64,000 nt of DNA from positions 62,001 to 126,000 of the forward strand of contig REED01000173.1 of assembly GCA_007695225.1 (NCBI GenBank). Direction: 5' to 3'. The notes beneath the pieces were generated by a model that ran no database searches, was not told where the DNA came from, and saw nothing but the letters and a program-made list of their open reading frames with translations. This DNA is from Gemmatimonadales bacterium (GTDB lineage Bacteria > Gemmatimonadota > Gemmatimonadetes > Longimicrobiales > Gaopeijiaceae). This document shows, one piece after another, positions 1 through 8,522 of this stretch (position 1 is the first letter of the stretch; every line of letters starts with the position of its first letter). A program made the position numbers and the translations under genes.

Positions 1-51
1 TCGAGCCGCGGCGAGGCCGCTGGCTCCCAGGCCAATGATGGACACCCTCAC
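1..51 (-). CDS. murD: UDP-N-acetylmuramoyl-L-alanine--D-glutamate ligase, N-terminal fragment (cut by window edge)
   Basis: Only the first 17 codons are in the window. They read MRVSIIGLGASGLAAAR, the glycine-rich Rossmann start typical of MurD, which adds D-Glu to UDP-MurNAc-L-Ala in the cytoplasm. The GTG start overlaps the mraY stop as GTGA, matching the coupling seen all along this cluster. Identity rests on the short motif plus position directly after mraY, where MurD is normally encoded. Confidence 0.75.
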   Translation of the reverse strand, partial: MRVSIIGLGASGLAAAR

Positions 52-1154
52 CGGATCTTCAGCGTGCTGAAGGCCAGCAGGGCACACAGGATTCCCAGGA
101 TCCAGAAGCGGATGACCACCTTGGTCTCGGCCCACCCCAGCTTCTCGAAGTGGTGATGGAGGGGGGCCATCTGGAGCAGTCGGACCCCCTCCCCCCGGGT
201 CCGCTTCGTGTACTTGAACCACCCCACCTGGAGCATGACAGAGAGGGCTTCTGCCACGAACACGCCTCCAACGATGAGGAGAAGGAACTCCGCTTTCAGG
301 AGGATCGCCATGACCGCCAGGGCGCCTCCGATGGCCAGAGATCCGGTGTCGCCCATGAAGACCTCGGCGGGATGGGCGTTGTACCAGAGGAAGCCGATGG
401 CCCCCCCGGCCAGCGCCGCGGCGAAGACCGCCAGTTCCCCGGCTCCGGGGAGATAGAAGAGACCCAGGTACGCCGAGGTATCCACGCGGCCGATGAGGTA
501 GGCGAACACCCCGAAGGTGGCCAGGGCGATAGCCCCCAGTCCGGCGGCCAGGCCATCCAGCCCGTCGGTGAGGTTCACGGCATTGGAGGAGCCGGAGACC
601 ACCATGGCGACGAAGACCACGTAGGCCGGGACCCAGAAGGCCGCCACCCACCCCTCGAAGAAGGGAACCATGGTCCAGGTGGCTGGCATGGGGTGGATGG
701 GCACCATCACGAGGAAGACCCCCAACCCCAGTCCGAAGGACAGCTGTCCCACCATCTTGTACCGGGCCACCAGCCCCCGTGGACGGCCCTGCACCACCTT
801 CAGGTAGTCATCCATGAAGCCGATGGCCCCCATCCAGAGGAAGGCCAGGAGGCTCAGGACCACGTACCAGTTGGTGAGTTGGGCCCAGAGGAGAGTGGAA
901 CCGGTGGCGGCCAGGATGATGAGCGTTCCCCCCATGGTGGGGGTGCCGGATTTCTTCAGGTGAGTCTCGGGACCATCCGTCCGCACCACCTGTCCCACCC
1001 GGAGATGGCGAAGCCAGGAAATGGTCCGAGGCCCCGCCAAGAAGGCGATGAACAGGGCCGTTACCCCCGCCCCTGCCGAACGAAAGGTGAGGAAGTTGAA
1101 GAGATTGAAGATGATGTGGACATCGGCCAGGCGGGGAAGGAAGTGGGAGAACAT
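48..1154 (-). CDS. mraY: phospho-N-acetylmuramoyl-pentapeptide-transferase (MraY)
   Basis: This is the integral membrane enzyme that moves phospho-MurNAc-pentapeptide from UDP onto undecaprenyl phosphate, making lipid I. The 368-residue product has about ten hydrophobic segments. Family motifs are visible: KKSGTPTMGG, the Asp pair in GFMDDYLK, NLTDGLDGLAAG, the loop FMGDTGSLAIGG and the HHHFE motif near the C terminus. The longer track ORF begins upstream, but its first 43 residues are the antisense-like tail of murF. The ATG at 1154 shares its A with the murF TGA and has GGAGGG seven bases upstream, so that start is preferred. It sits between murF and murD as in most dcw clusters. Confidence 0.97.
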   Translation of the reverse strand: MFSHFLPRLADVHIIFNLFNFLTFRSAGAGVTALFIAFLAGPRTISWLRHLRVGQVVRTDGPETHLKKSGTPTMGGTLIILAATGSTLLWAQLTNWYVVLSLLAFLWMGAIGFMDDYLKVVQGRPRGLVARYKMVGQLSFGLGLGVFLVMVPIHPMPATWTMVPFFEGWVAAFWVPAYVVFVAMVVSGSSNAVNLTDGLDGLAAGLGAIALATFGVFAYLIGRVDTSAYLGLFYLPGAGELAVFAAALAGGAIGFLWYNAHPAEVFMGDTGSLAIGGALAVMAILLKAEFLLLIVGGVFVAEALSVMLQVGWFKYTKRTRGEGVRLLQMAPLHHHFEKLGWAETKVVIRFWILGILCALLAFSTLKIR

Positions 1155-2698
1155 CAGGCGGTCCCTCCCCGGGGCCCGAAGGCCTCCTGGAAACGGGGGA
1201 GAAGCTCCTCCAGGGCCACCCCGCGGGAGGCCTTGAGGAGGACCGTCTCTCCTCCGCCGAGGCGAGACCGGAGGAGGGTCCAAGCCCGGTCAGGAGTGTC
1301 GGCACCCACGAATTCGGCCCCCCCATCCGAACCGGGGGCCCCTTCGGAGTCGGAGCTGGCTCGTGGGCTGGCTCCGGACTTCAGGGCCTCCTCGCGGATC
1401 TGCTCCGCGGGCACGGCGAATTCTCCCACGCCCACCACCAGGCGAAGGGGCAGGGTGCGGGCCCATTCCAGGAGGCGGCGGTGGAACGCCTCCGACCCGG
1501 GGCCCAACTCCAGCATGCTCCCGAGCACCGCGACCCGCCCACCGTGCGCCGGAAGATCGGAGAGGAGCTGCAATGCCGCCCGGGTGGACTGTGGATTGGC
1601 GTTGTAGCAATCCACCACCAGGGTGAGGTCCCCGAGACGAAGGAACTCCCCCCGAAGCCCTGGAGCCCGGGCCCTCTCCACTGCGGCGAATCCCCGTTGG
1701 GCCGGCACCCCCAGGAGGTCTCCGGCCGCAAGGGCCAGGAGAGCGTTCCGGACCCCGTGCCGCCCCGGGATTCCGCATCGGAAGGTCCCTGCGGGGATAT
1801 GTACCCGCCAGCGTCCCTCCCCGTCCACGTCCAGGAGCTCCCCCCTCCATTCGGGATCCGCCTGCACCGAGAGTCCAGCGACCCGCGTCGGAATGGAGAG
1901 GGCGCGGGTCCGGTCCGGAAGGGATGACGGCTCATCCCCCACCACCGCCGTTCCTCCTGGCTGGAGTCCCCTCAGAAGAGCGAGTTTCTCCTCCATCACC
2001 CCTTCCAGGTCCCCCAGCCCCTCCAGGTGCGACTCGCTCACCGTGGTCACCATCCCGAGGTCGGGCTCAGCGATCCTGACCAGGGCCGCGATCTCTCCGG
2101 GCTCGCTGGTTCCCACCTCCACCACCACCGCATCGACCTCCTCGGGAGTGGCCAGAAGGGTGAGAGGGACCCCCACCCGGTTGTTGAGATTACCCGAGGT
2201 GGCGTGGACGGAATGGGTGGTGGACAGGACCGAGGTGAGGAGGTCCTTCGCCGTGGTCTTCCCGGAGGAACCGGTAATGGCCATGACGGGGACCTTCAGG
2301 GCGCGACGCCGATACCGAGCCAGGGCCCCCAACGCCTCCAGGGTGTCCGTCACCTCATAGAGGAGAAAATCTTCTACGAGAGCCGCCGGAGAGGGGACAG
2401 CCCCCCGCTCCACTACGGCGCCGGCGGCTCCGGCGGATGCGGCGGCATCCAGGAAGGCATGGCCATCAAAGGACGGGCCCCGGAGCGCCACGAAGAGATC
2501 CCCTTCCCGGAGCGTCCGGGTATCGGTGGACACGCCGGCGAAGGCGCGGCCCTCCCCGGCTCCACCAGACCTGGCTCCACCGGACGCCTCACCCAACGCT
2601 TCCCGGACCCTGCGGTGCGTCCATGGGAAGGCCGTCCCGGTCCCTTCCTTCCCGGGCCCCACCGTCCCACCCCCTGACGTCCCGGCGTTCCCCCTCAC
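1154..2698 (-). CDS. murF: UDP-N-acetylmuramoyl-tripeptide--D-alanyl-D-alanine ligase (MurF)
   Basis: MurF adds D-Ala-D-Ala to the UDP-MurNAc-tripeptide, the last cytoplasmic step of the precursor. The 514-residue protein has a Mur N-terminal domain (TDTRTL...GDLFVALRG, about residues 58-75), the ATP loop ITGSSGKTTAKD (about 140-152), a central HxGVRNALLA segment, and a C-terminal ligase domain with VVDCYNANPQS. Start is GTG, overlapping the murE stop as GTGA, with GGGGAG six bases upstream. The N-terminal 30-40 residues before the domain are Gly/Arg rich and probably disordered. A Pro/Ser/Gly insert near residues 440-465 is lineage-specific. Confidence 0.96.
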   Translation of the reverse strand: MRGNAGTSGGGTVGPGKEGTGTAFPWTHRRVREALGEASGGARSGGAGEGRAFAGVSTDTRTLREGDLFVALRGPSFDGHAFLDAAASAGAAGAVVERGAVPSPAALVEDFLLYEVTDTLEALGALARYRRRALKVPVMAITGSSGKTTAKDLLTSVLSTTHSVHATSGNLNNRVGVPLTLLATPEEVDAVVVEVGTSEPGEIAALVRIAEPDLGMVTTVSESHLEGLGDLEGVMEEKLALLRGLQPGGTAVVGDEPSSLPDRTRALSIPTRVAGLSVQADPEWRGELLDVDGEGRWRVHIPAGTFRCGIPGRHGVRNALLALAAGDLLGVPAQRGFAAVERARAPGLRGEFLRLGDLTLVVDCYNANPQSTRAALQLLSDLPAHGGRVAVLGSMLELGPGSEAFHRRLLEWARTLPLRLVVGVGEFAVPAEQIREEALKSGASPRASSDSEGAPGSDGGAEFVGADTPDRAWTLLRSRLGGGETVLLKASRGVALEELLPRFQEAFGPRGGTA

Positions 2699-4302
2699 GG
2701 GAGGTCTCCCCGGTCCAGAAGCTCCCGTACCACTTCCCGTTCATCGAAGGGACGGGACTCGGTCCCTACGACCTGGTAGGTCTCATGCCCCTTCCCCGCC
2801 AGGAGGATGGCGTCTCCTTCCAGCGCCACCTCAAGGGCCCGGGCGATGGCCTCCCTCCGGTCCACGATCCGCTCGTACGATGCCCCCACCATCCCGCTGA
2901 GGATGTCGTCCACGATCCGATCCGGGTCCTCGGTTCGGGGATTGTCGGAGGTGACGATGGCCAGGTCCGAGCCCCGGGCCGCCACCTCGCCCATTTCCCT
3001 CCGCTTGCTTCGATCCCGGTCCCCTCCGGCTCCAAAGACGACGATAAGGCGACCCGGGTAGAGGGGCCGGAGGGTCTCCAGCACCCGGCGGAGGGCGTCG
3101 GGTGTGTGGGCGTAGTCCAGGATCACGGGGACCGGCCGGGTTTCCACCACCTCCAGGCGGCCCCGGATCCCCGACGCGTGGGAAAGGGCCCGGGCAATGC
3201 GATGGAGCGACATCCCCGCCGCACGGGCCACCCCCGCCGCGCAGAGGGCGTTCTCCACATTGAACCGCCCCAGGAGGGGCAGCCGCACCGCAGCCACCTC
3301 CCCGCGCTCCTCCAGGAGAAACCGGGAGCCTTCCCCGTCGAGGAGGATCTCCCGAGCCGTGAGGTCGGGGAGACGCTCAAGGGCCTGGGGGATCCCGGAG
3401 ACCCCCGATCCTTCCATACGGACCAGGCGGAGTCGACCGGGGATGGTGGGAAGTCGGGCCCACGCCGGGTCCCGGCCATTTACCACCACCACTCCGTCCG
3501 GGGCCAGGAGATCCAGGAGGTGGGCCTTGGAGCCGAGATACGCCTCCATCGTCCCGTGGTAATCCAGGTGATCCCGGGTGAGATTGGTGAAGCACGCCAC
3601 ATCCACCTGCAGTCCATCCAGCCTTCGCTGCTCAAGGGCGTGGGAGGAGGCCTCCAGGGCAACGGCCGTCACCCCCTCCTCCCGCAGCCTGCGGAAGGTA
3701 CGGGCCAGTCCCACCGGCCCCGGCGTGGTGAGCCCGCCCAACCCATCCCGTACCTCACCGGTCGGGCCCACCACTCCAAGGGTTCCCAGTGCAACCGAAT
3801 TCCGGTCATGGGAAAGCAGATGCCGGACGAGAAGGACGGTGGTGGTCTTGCCATTCGTCCCTGTGACCGCGGTCACCAGCATCCCTTCTGCAGGATTTCC
3901 CTCCAACGCCATGGCCACCAGTGCCGCCGCCCGTCGGCCATCGGTGACCCGGATCTGGGGAAGGGACACCCCATGGACCACTTCTTCCACCACCGCCGCC
4001 ACTGCCCCACGGGCCTGGGCGTCGGCCAGGAATGCGTGTCCATCCTGTCGGGTCCCCTTCCAGGCCAGAAAGAGTTCTCCAGGCTGCACCGTCCGGGAGT
4101 CCTGGGCGGCCCCGGTGAGGGCGATGTCCATCACCTCGGGGGACGGGATTTCCGGAGCCCCTTGCGAGCCCTCCCCCGCGACGGCGCCCGGGACCTGACC
4201 GGGGACCTCTTCGGACACCAGGAGGTCGGCGGAGCGCAGAAGGTCGGTGATCCCAGCCAGGGAAAGACTCACAGGGTCCGGAACGGACTCCGCTTCCGTC
4301 AT
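2695..4302 (-). CDS. murE: UDP-N-acetylmuramoyl-L-alanyl-D-glutamate ligase for the third residue (MurE)
   Basis: MurE attaches the diamino acid to UDP-MurNAc-L-Ala-D-Glu. The 535-residue protein shows the substrate domain (AAQDSRTVQPGELFLAWKG), the P-loop VTGTNGKTTTV, an ALEASSHALEQRRLDG segment, FTNLTRDHLDYHGTMEAY, and the C-terminal VILDYAHTPDALRRVL. Near the end it carries the tetrapeptide DNPR in SDNPRTEDP, which in characterised MurE proteins goes with meso-diaminopimelate rather than lysine; that substrate call is inference from the motif. ATG at 4302 overlaps the ftsI stop (ATGA) and has GGAG six bases upstream. The track's longer start is discarded. Confidence 0.96.
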   Translation of the reverse strand: MTEAESVPDPVSLSLAGITDLLRSADLLVSEEVPGQVPGAVAGEGSQGAPEIPSPEVMDIALTGAAQDSRTVQPGELFLAWKGTRQDGHAFLADAQARGAVAAVVEEVVHGVSLPQIRVTDGRRAAALVAMALEGNPAEGMLVTAVTGTNGKTTTVLLVRHLLSHDRNSVALGTLGVVGPTGEVRDGLGGLTTPGPVGLARTFRRLREEGVTAVALEASSHALEQRRLDGLQVDVACFTNLTRDHLDYHGTMEAYLGSKAHLLDLLAPDGVVVVNGRDPAWARLPTIPGRLRLVRMEGSGVSGIPQALERLPDLTAREILLDGEGSRFLLEERGEVAAVRLPLLGRFNVENALCAAGVARAAGMSLHRIARALSHASGIRGRLEVVETRPVPVILDYAHTPDALRRVLETLRPLYPGRLIVVFGAGGDRDRSKRREMGEVAARGSDLAIVTSDNPRTEDPDRIVDDILSGMVGASYERIVDRREAIARALEVALEGDAILLAGKGHETYQVVGTESRPFDEREVVRELLDRGDLP

Positions 4303-6497
4303 CGACGGCTCCGCCCTCCATCGGAGATGACGCGAACGGTGTCCCCCCGATTCAGGAGTGCTCCGGGGGCGGGTCGGGTGGATCGAACCAGGCCCTGTCC
4401 CTCCCACTCCACCACCAGCCCAGCGGCGTGAAGGCGGCGGGCCGCCGTCCGGGGGGATAGTCCGGACAGATCCGGCAGCCCCACCACCGGCTTGCTCCCC
4501 GACGCCGCACCGTTCCCCTGGACTCCCGGGGGACCACCCTCCCGCGCTGCGCCAGAAATCGCGTCTCCTCCATTGACCCCCTGCGCCGCATCAGCTCCAC
4601 CGGCCACGTGGATCCGGGGCCGGGGACCGGCCTCCCAGAGCGGATCAGGGGATCTCTCGGGGGAAAGGGCGGACACGGTCCGAGCCGTGGACGGTGTCGA
4701 GGCAAGGACCAGGGGAGGCGACCCCCCGACGTTCGGAGCCTCTCCCCGGGCCACCCGCTGGGCCTCCTGCTCCTGTCGAACGGCCTCCACCCGGGCCTCT
4801 TCCTGGCTCCGGGCGATGGCCGCCAGTGCCCTTCGATCCAGGGGGGGACGACGGGCCGCCAGAACCGCCTCCATGGTGGCTCGGGTCACCGGAGCCGCAG
4901 TGGCGCCTCCGTAGTAGACACCCTGAGGCCGATCCAACTTGACGAAGACCACGAGCTGGGGATCATCCGCCGGGAAGAACCCCACGAAGGAAGAGTAGTA
5001 GGCCCCCACCTCGTAGCCGCCCCCAGGCCCCGTCGCCCGGGAGGTACCGCTCTTCCCCGCCACGGCGAAGGAGGCCAGCCGTGCCCGGGTACCGGTGCCG
5101 TCTTCCACTGCCTCCACCAGCGCCCGGTTCACCTCCTCGGCAACGACAGGATCCACCACCCGGCGGACCACCCGGGGCTCGAAGCGCTCCAAGACCCGAC
5201 CGTCGGGTGACCGAAGTTCCCGGAGAATCCGGGGTTCCATGAGAAGCCCGCCGTTGGCCAATGCTCCGTAGGCCATGGTCATCTGGAGAGGGGTCACGGC
5301 CACTTCGTATCCGATGGCCAGAGAGGCCGGGGACTGGCGGGACCAGGCCCGGGGGTTGCGAAGGGTCCCCGACGCCTCGCCGGGAAGCTGGATCCCCGTC
5401 GGGACCCCGAAGCCGAAGTCCCGGAGGCCCTCGAATTGCTCCTCCGGGCTGAGGCGCTCCGCCACCCGAGCGATCCCCACGTTGGAGGAGACCCGGAGCG
5501 CATGGGCCAGGGAGACCTTCCCCACGGCAGACACATCGGTAATGGTCCGCCCGGCGACTCTCCACCTTCCGTCGGCAGTGTCCACCGAGTCCGCCATGGA
5601 GACCCGGTCCATACGGAGGAGAGAGGCCACCGTGAAGGATTTGAGGGTGGATCCCGGCTCGTAGGGAGTGTTGATTCCCCCCAGGTTATTCGCCGACCCG
5701 TCCTTCAGGGAGACCATCGCCAGGATCTCGCCGGAGCGGGGATCGGTGACGATGAGGTCCCCACCCCGGGCACCCGTCTCCTCCAGCGCGTTCTCGAGCG
5801 CTTCGCGGGCGATCTCCTGGAGGTCCCGGTCCAGGGTCAGGACCACGTCCCCGCCAGGGACAGGGGCGGCCACCACCCAGCTCTCCCCTGGAATGGCACG
5901 GCCCTCCGAGTCCCGTGCCACGATCCGACTCCCCGGTACCCCCCGGAGAAAAGGCTCCAACTCCTGCTCGATCCCCCCGGATCCATTCTCATCCACCACC
6001 GCACCCAGGATCCCCCGGGCCAGGTCGCTGTGGGGATAGGACCGCCGGAGTTCCCGCTCCACGTAGACGCCCTGGGTCCCCTGAAGGGCCTCCCGCGCCG
6101 CCGGCGGATAGCGATCGGGAAGCTGCACCCAGCGTCGGTCCGAGTGAGTGAGTCGCCGGGCCTGGGCGGAGGTGAGGCCCAGGACCTCCATGAGCTGGGC
6201 GGACACCTGGTCCCGGTCCTTGAGTTCATGGGGAGCCACCCCGATCCGGAACGCCTCATGGCTCAGGGCGAGGGGGATCCCGCTCCGATCGAGAATGGAT
6301 CCCCGGGGTGCCGCAACCTCTCCCCGGGCTCTATGCTGCTGCTCCGCCAGGGCCCTCCACTCCTGTCCCTGGACGATCTGGAGTTCGGTGGTTCGGAAGA
6401 GAAGGAATCCTCCGGCCAGGAGCCAGAGGACCAGGAGGCTTCGTCTTCGGACCGGGGGACGATCCAGGACCGGGGTCCGACGTGGCCCGGGCTTCAT
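4299..6497 (-). CDS. ftsI: peptidoglycan transpeptidase FtsI/PBP3 with C-terminal PASTA domain
   Basis: This is the class B penicillin-binding protein of the divisome. It has one N-terminal membrane segment (about residues 20-36), a PBP dimerisation module starting with RGSILDRSG (about 65-73), and a transpeptidase domain. Catalytic motifs are all present: the SxxK serine in PGSTLKSF (Ser283), SSN at about 337-339 and KSGT at about 482-485. After a long low-complexity linker the C terminus ends with a PASTA-like repeat (VVGLPDLSGLSPRTAARRL to the end). At 732 residues it is longer than E. coli FtsI because of this linker and PASTA unit. ATG overlaps the ftsL stop (ATGA), and AAGGAG lies eight bases upstream. 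Confidence 0.94.
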   Translation of the reverse strand: MKPGPRRTPVLDRPPVRRRSLLVLWLLAGGFLLFRTTELQIVQGQEWRALAEQQHRARGEVAAPRGSILDRSGIPLALSHEAFRIGVAPHELKDRDQVSAQLMEVLGLTSAQARRLTHSDRRWVQLPDRYPPAAREALQGTQGVYVERELRRSYPHSDLARGILGAVVDENGSGGIEQELEPFLRGVPGSRIVARDSEGRAIPGESWVVAAPVPGGDVVLTLDRDLQEIAREALENALEETGARGGDLIVTDPRSGEILAMVSLKDGSANNLGGINTPYEPGSTLKSFTVASLLRMDRVSMADSVDTADGRWRVAGRTITDVSAVGKVSLAHALRVSSNVGIARVAERLSPEEQFEGLRDFGFGVPTGIQLPGEASGTLRNPRAWSRQSPASLAIGYEVAVTPLQMTMAYGALANGGLLMEPRILRELRSPDGRVLERFEPRVVRRVVDPVVAEEVNRALVEAVEDGTGTRARLASFAVAGKSGTSRATGPGGGYEVGAYYSSFVGFFPADDPQLVVFVKLDRPQGVYYGGATAAPVTRATMEAVLAARRPPLDRRALAAIARSQEEARVEAVRQEQEAQRVARGEAPNVGGSPPLVLASTPSTARTVSALSPERSPDPLWEAGPRPRIHVAGGADAAQGVNGGDAISGAAREGGPPGVQGNGAASGSKPVVGLPDLSGLSPRTAARRLHAAGLVVEWEGQGLVRSTRPAPGALLNRGDTVRVISDGGRSRR

Positions 6498-6775
6498 GGC
6501 ACTTCTCCTTCCAGCAGGATGATCTCCCCGGCCGACGGAGTACGCATCCCCAGACGCTCCCGCGCCGAGGGAACCACGTGTCCCCGGCTCTCCAGGGTCT
6601 GGATCCGGCGATGGAGTTCTGCGCGCTCCGCCTCCACCAGGGAGAGCGCGCGCTGGACTGCATCCAGGTCCCTCAGGGCCTCGAGCGCCCGGGCCTGACG
6701 CCAGGTGACCAGGCTCAGGGCTGCCAGCAGCGCCACCACTGCCAGGGCGGTCAGGAGCACGCTGTAGGTTCTCAT
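6494..6775 (-). CDS. ftsL: FtsL-like small bitopic cell division protein
   Basis: The 93-residue product has a short N terminus, one transmembrane helix (about residues 5-24, SVLLTALAVVALLAALSLV) and a heptad-rich extracytoplasmic coiled coil followed by a conserved-looking ERLGM segment. This is the layout of FtsL, which joins FtsB and FtsQ to activate septal synthesis. Sequence identity in this family is very low, so the call depends mainly on architecture and on position between rsmH and ftsI. The start at 6775 overlaps the rsmH stop (ATGA) and has AAAGG/GGAG upstream; the longer ORF would read back into rsmH. Confidence 0.85.
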   Translation of the reverse strand: MRTYSVLLTALAVVALLAALSLVTWRQARALEALRDLDAVQRALSLVEAERAELHRRIQTLESRGHVVPSARERLGMRTPSAGEIILLEGEVP

Positions 6776-7794
6776 GCCGCCTTTCTCCATGCGCGAAGGC
6801 GGGCGCTTCGGGAGCGGGGGTTCCCTTCCACCTCCTTCGGGGTGGGCCGGACCACGGAACGAGTGAGGGTCTCGCCCAGGGCCTCGCCCCGACAAACGCA
6901 GACTGGAATCTCAGGGGGGCAGACGCAGCTTCGGCTCCACTCCCGGAAGGCCTGCTTCACGGGACGGTCCTCCAGGGAGTGATAGCTGATGACCACCAGG
7001 ATTCCCCCGGGCAGGAGGGCGTCCCGGAGGGCCGGAAGGGCCCGTCCCAGGGCCCCCAACTCGTCGTTCACCTGGATTCGCAGGGCCTGGAACACCCGGG
7101 CTCTCTCCTTGATGGCCGGAGGTCGGCGAAACGCTGCCTCCATGGTTTCCAGAAGATCGTCAGCGACCCGGAACGGGATCTCCCTCCTTCGACGGACCAC
7201 CTCCCGGGCGATGAACCTGGCCCGGGGCTCCTCTCCGATCCGTCGGAAGAGTTCCTTCAGCTTCCCTTCCTCCCACTGGTTCAGGATGTCGGCGGCGGTG
7301 AATCCCCCCCCTTCCGCCCCTTCCATCCGCATGTCCAGCGGCGCCCCGGTCCGGAAGGCAAATCCCCGCTCCGAGCGGTCGATCTGCCGGGAGCTGACCC
7401 CCAGATCCAGCAATCCCCCTGAGAGGACGGGACCGGCCAGACTGGCCCCCACGGCCGCCTCATCGAACCGGGCCTTCAGGAATCGCACCCTGTCTCCAAA
7501 GGGAGCCAACCGACCCCTGGCCTCCTCCAGCGCCTCGGGATCCCGGTCCACGGCCAGAATCCGACACCCGGGATAGGTGGAGAGGAGCGCCTCCGCGTGG
7601 CCCCCGCCTCCCACCGTCCCATCCAGGATCTCCCCCTCCCCTGCCGGTTCCAGGATCTTCACGACCTCCTCCACCATGACCGGGTGGTGGTAGTCCGAGC
7701 CATGACGGGCACGGAAGGCATCGGCGGGGCCCTGGTGGCCCCTGTCCTCCAACCGCCCCCTCCCCGACCCCGGCTCTGCCTCTCCATCCACCAT
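6772..7794 (-). CDS. rsmH: 16S rRNA (cytosine(1402)-N4)-methyltransferase RsmH
   Basis: RsmH methylates C1402 of 16S rRNA using SAM. The protein begins its conserved part at YHHPVMVEEVVK and has the SAM-binding LDGTVGGGGHA and VDRDPEAL motifs, followed by GLLDLGVSSRQID, RGFAF and, near the end, VVISYHSLEDRPVKQAF. ATG at 7794 lies five bases beyond the mraZ stop. A later in-frame Met just before EEVVKIL is possible, since no strong SD precedes 7794, and the first 30 residues (Gly/Asp/Arg rich) are not part of the domain. Length (340) is a little above the usual 310-320. Confidence 0.96.
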   Translation of the reverse strand: MVDGEAEPGSGRGRLEDRGHQGPADAFRARHGSDYHHPVMVEEVVKILEPAGEGEILDGTVGGGGHAEALLSTYPGCRILAVDRDPEALEEARGRLAPFGDRVRFLKARFDEAAVGASLAGPVLSGGLLDLGVSSRQIDRSERGFAFRTGAPLDMRMEGAEGGGFTAADILNQWEEGKLKELFRRIGEEPRARFIAREVVRRRREIPFRVADDLLETMEAAFRRPPAIKERARVFQALRIQVNDELGALGRALPALRDALLPGGILVVISYHSLEDRPVKQAFREWSRSCVCPPEIPVCVCRGEALGETLTRSVVRPTPKEVEGNPRSRSARLRAWRKAA

Positions 7795-7798
7795 CGGC

Positions 7799-8239
7799 CT
7801 AACCGAAGATCTCGTGGGTGAGTCCCTCGACGTCCTGACCCGGGTCATCCGCCTCGGTCATTGCGGCATCGAAGGTCACCGGGTCCCAGAGCTCGATGCG
7901 GTCCACATTTCCCGTTACCAAGACGCTCCCCTCCAACCCCACCGCATCCTTGAGCCAGGAAGGGACCAGGATCCGTCCTTGCTTGTCCGGCTCCACATTC
8001 ACAGCCTGGGATGTGATGCGCCGCAGGTGATTGGCCGCCTGGGGCCGGGCCCGGCGCTGTTCCAGGATCCGGGCTTGCATCTCGGACCAGGTTTCCTCGG
8101 GAAAGAGGGTGAGGTGATCGGGCTTCCACCGGAGCAGCACAAAGCGGGACCCATCGGCCTGTCGACGGAAATCCGCCGGAAGGCTGACCCGGCCCTTCGG
8201 GTCCAACTGGTACTCATACCTCCCGAGGAAGCCCGTCAC
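7799..8239 (-). CDS. mraZ: transcriptional regulator MraZ
   Basis: MraZ is an AbrB-like DNA-binding protein that controls the dcw operon. The 146-residue product contains two SpoVT/AbrB-type half repeats: DPKGRVSLPADFR near residue 14 and VEPDKQGRILVPSWL near residue 85. It starts with GTG at 8239, preceded by GAGGG. It is the first gene of the cluster, directly downstream of a promoter and a set of four 10-nt-spaced GTGGG-type repeats, so autoregulation is likely. Confidence 0.95.
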   Translation of the reverse strand: MTGFLGRYEYQLDPKGRVSLPADFRRQADGSRFVLLRWKPDHLTLFPEETWSEMQARILEQRRARPQAANHLRRITSQAVNVEPDKQGRILVPSWLKDAVGLEGSVLVTGNVDRIELWDPVTFDAAMTEADDPGQDVEGLTHEIFG

Positions 8240-8250
8240 GCGGCCCTCAT

Positions 8251-8290
8251 TGTGGGTTCAGGTGGGGAAGAGTGGGGAGAAGTGGTGACG
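8251..8290 (+). promoter_or_regulatory. putative MraZ box: four direct repeats with 10-nt period
   Basis: On the plus strand GTGGG occurs at 8252, 8262 and 8272, and GTGGT at 8282, exactly 10 nt apart. Known MraZ sites are tandem TGGG-type units separated by five bases, i.e. also a 10-nt period. The array ends 12 bp before the mraZ start and begins right after the predicted transcription start, a natural repressor position. Orientation is opposite to the mraZ coding strand. Confidence 0.75.
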
Positions 8291-8298
8291 GCAGGGAC

Positions 8299-8328
8299 AA
8301 CCTATGGGCGCAGGGGGAAGCCGGTCAA
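8299..8328 (-). promoter_or_regulatory. predicted sigma70-type promoter of the dcw cluster
   Basis: Minus strand: TTGACC (8328-8323), 18-nt spacer, TAGGTT (8304-8299). The expected start of transcription near 8291 falls at the edge of the MraZ repeats. A perfect 15-nt palindrome, GTCAAGAGTCTTGAC (8324-8338), overlaps the -35 hexamer and could be a further operator or a -35 shared by both strands. Confidence 0.5.
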
Positions 8329-8413
8329 GAGTCTTGACGCGAGGCGAGAGTCGGATGGAAGCACGTCCCAGAGGGATGGAAGGGGAGGCAAGAAGGAAAA
8401 GGGGGACGGCAAA

Positions 8414-8443
8414 GGGGCGCCGCGGCATGAGCCGCGACGCCCC
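8414..8443 (-). terminator. hairpin terminator after the TPR protein gene
   Basis: GGGGCG/CGCCCC and CGCGGC/GCCGCG arms form a 13-bp stem with one mismatch and an ATGA loop. Reading on the minus strand the stem is followed by TTTGCCG and later CCCCCTTTT, a weak T-tract. It sits about 80 bp beyond the stop of the TPR gene and upstream of the dcw promoter, so it insulates the two units. Confidence 0.65.
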
Positions 8444-8522
8444 TCGTCGCCTTTATCGAAGTCCGGATCCGGGTCCGTCCCAGATGTCCGGGGGAGGCTG
8501 CGTCAGCCCCCCGGGTCAAGCG

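Noticed and set aside
150-1607. 485-codon plus-strand ORF across mraY and murF
   Set aside because: Antisense shadow of two well-supported genes; composition is Gly/His/Glu rich with no domain, typical of high-GC antisense frames.
2437-4431. 664-codon plus-strand ORF across murE
   Set aside because: Antisense shadow of murE and murF with no recognisable motif.
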